NCBI GenBank assembly: GCA_038217425.1
Contig: JBBQPM010000178.1
Coordinates: 1-14,351 of the forward strand
Origin: JAIEPT01 sp038217425
GTDB lineage: Bacteria > Planctomycetota > Planctomycetia > Gemmatales > Gemmataceae
Reading direction: 5' to 3'
Length of the DNA stretch: 14,351 bases
The position numbers and the translations under genes were made by a program. Position 1 is the first letter of the stretch. The number at the start of each line of letters is the position of its first letter. The notes beneath the pieces were generated by a model, which was not told the origin of the DNA, searched no databases, and saw nothing but the letters and a program-made list of their open reading frames with translations. Positions 13,971 through 14,351 of the stretch are shown here, piece after piece.

Positions 13971-14351
13971 ATGAAGCGACTTACCTTCAGTGCCATGCTC
14001 TTCCTCTTCGGCCTGGCGGCGTTCGCACAGACGTGGACCGCAACCGCGCAGACCCCGGCTCAGAAGATGCGCGTCGTCCCGCAATTCCGCACCACCATGC
14101 CCCCCCGGCCCCTCTTCTTCCCGCTCGACAACTCCTTTGGCGGCGGCGGTGGACTCACCGGCGTGCAGGGAATGCAGTTCGGTCAAAACATGGGCCAACA
14201 GCAATTTGGCGGCCAGCAATTTGGCGGCCAGCAATTTGGCGGCCAGCAATTTGGCGGCCAGCAATTTGGCGGCCAGCAATTTGGCGGCCAGCAATTTGGC
14301 GGCCAGCAATTTGGCGGCCAGCAATTTGGCGGACAACAGTTCAAGATGCCC
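13971..14351 (+). CDS. Secreted QQFGG-repeat protein (partial, runs off right edge)
   Basis: The first 127 residues are visible, without a stop codon. Residues 1-27 form a signal peptide (MKRLTFSAMLFLFGLAAF, then AQTWTATAQ). Residues 28-60 are Pro/Arg/Phe-rich, residues 54-58 are a run of Gly (FGGGGG), and from residue 77 the protein consists of nine QQFGG pentapeptides followed by QQFKMP. No enzyme domain is visible. Such Gln/Gly/Phe repeats are typical of extended, self-associating or intrinsically disordered surface proteins; a matrix or fibre role is inference. ATG 13971 has GCGAGG about 6 nt upstream. The opposite strand reads an AAKLL repeat in frame with the RicT-like gene, which is an artefact of the 15-bp periodicity. 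Confidence 0.75.
   Translation, partial: MKRLTFSAMLFLFGLAAFAQTWTATAQTPAQKMRVVPQFRTTMPPRPLFFPLDNSFGGGGGLTGVQGMQFGQNMGQQQFGGQQFGGQQFGGQQFGGQQFGGQQFGGQQFGGQQFGGQQFGGQQFKMP
14199..14333 (+). repeat. Tandem array of nine 15-bp units
   Basis: Nine units of CAGCAATTTGGCGGC lie head to tail, in frame with the gene starting at 13971. The first eight are identical and the ninth differs only in its last base (GGA instead of GGC), a silent change. Identity at synonymous sites points to recent expansion by slippage or unequal recombination. A tenth, diverged unit (CAACAGTTCAAG) follows. Confidence 0.95.

Noticed and set aside
14199..14333. A CRISPR-like direct repeat array.
   Set aside because: The units are 15 bp and contiguous with no spacers, and they are in frame inside a secreted protein gene.
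13764..14336. An N-terminal extension of the RicT-like gene with repeated AAKLL.
   Set aside because: It is antisense to the QQFGG repeats and to the divergent promoter; the 15-bp periodicity keeps the frame open. RicT family proteins start near TTG 13763.

Overview
The window looks like chromosome from a GC-rich planctomycete, most likely a member of the Gemmataceae. The evidence is the mix of families. There is a secreted DUF1501 protein, a secreted PQQ-type beta-propeller protein and a protein of the Minf_1886/TIGR04138 family, which is largely confined to Planctomycetes and Verrucomicrobia. There are also a Pro/Cys-rich secreted protein with a repeated GKxxGLFxR module and a secreted protein made of short Gln/Gly/Phe repeats. 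No rRNA, tRNA, transposase, phage gene or CRISPR array is visible. The genus assignment is inference.

Layout, left to right. Positions 1-56 hold the first codons of a minus-strand gene that runs off the left edge. A secreted carbon-nitrogen hydrolase (234-1106, -) and a Pro/Cys-rich exported protein (1258-2052, -) follow, separated by two hairpins, one with a T-tract. A divergent 336-bp spacer leads to a UxaB-like tagaturonate reductase (2389-3498, +). Next comes a two-gene unit of unrecognised proteins (3590-4165 and 4199-4993, +) behind a near-consensus sigma70 promoter. It converges on a small BFD-type [2Fe-2S] protein (5009-5284, -), which is divergent from the DUF1501 protein (5344-6699, +). 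A secreted TPR protein (6762-7604, +) overlaps by one base the start of a 690-aa FadB-like crotonase/3-hydroxyacyl-CoA dehydrogenase fusion (7604-9676, +) with altered cofactor-site motifs.

Beyond a 36-nt imperfect inverted repeat (9687-9782) lies a minus-strand block. In transcription order it is RicT/PSP1-type Fe-S protein (13763-12909), Minf_1886-family protein (12904-12494), a one-pass membrane protein (12489-12055), a C39-like cysteine peptidase (12052-11492) and the PQQ-repeat protein (11385-9811). The first four are separated by only 2-4 bp and are very likely one operon. Divergent from RicT, at 13971, a secreted QQFGG-repeat protein begins and runs off the right edge. Its leader carries a promoter, a hairpin with a T-tract and a possible alternative pairing that hides the ribosome binding site.

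Most genes are ordinary planctomycete chromosome genes. The points most worth a second look are the unknown two-gene unit at 3.5-5.0 kb, the leader and perfect 15-bp repeats of the right-edge gene, a 28-nt dispersed palindrome (6706 and 11477) that supplies the stop codon of the C39 peptidase, the divergent FadB-like protein, and the RicT/Minf_1886/membrane protein/C39 operon. I did not find a clear defence system, secondary-metabolite cluster or mobile element.
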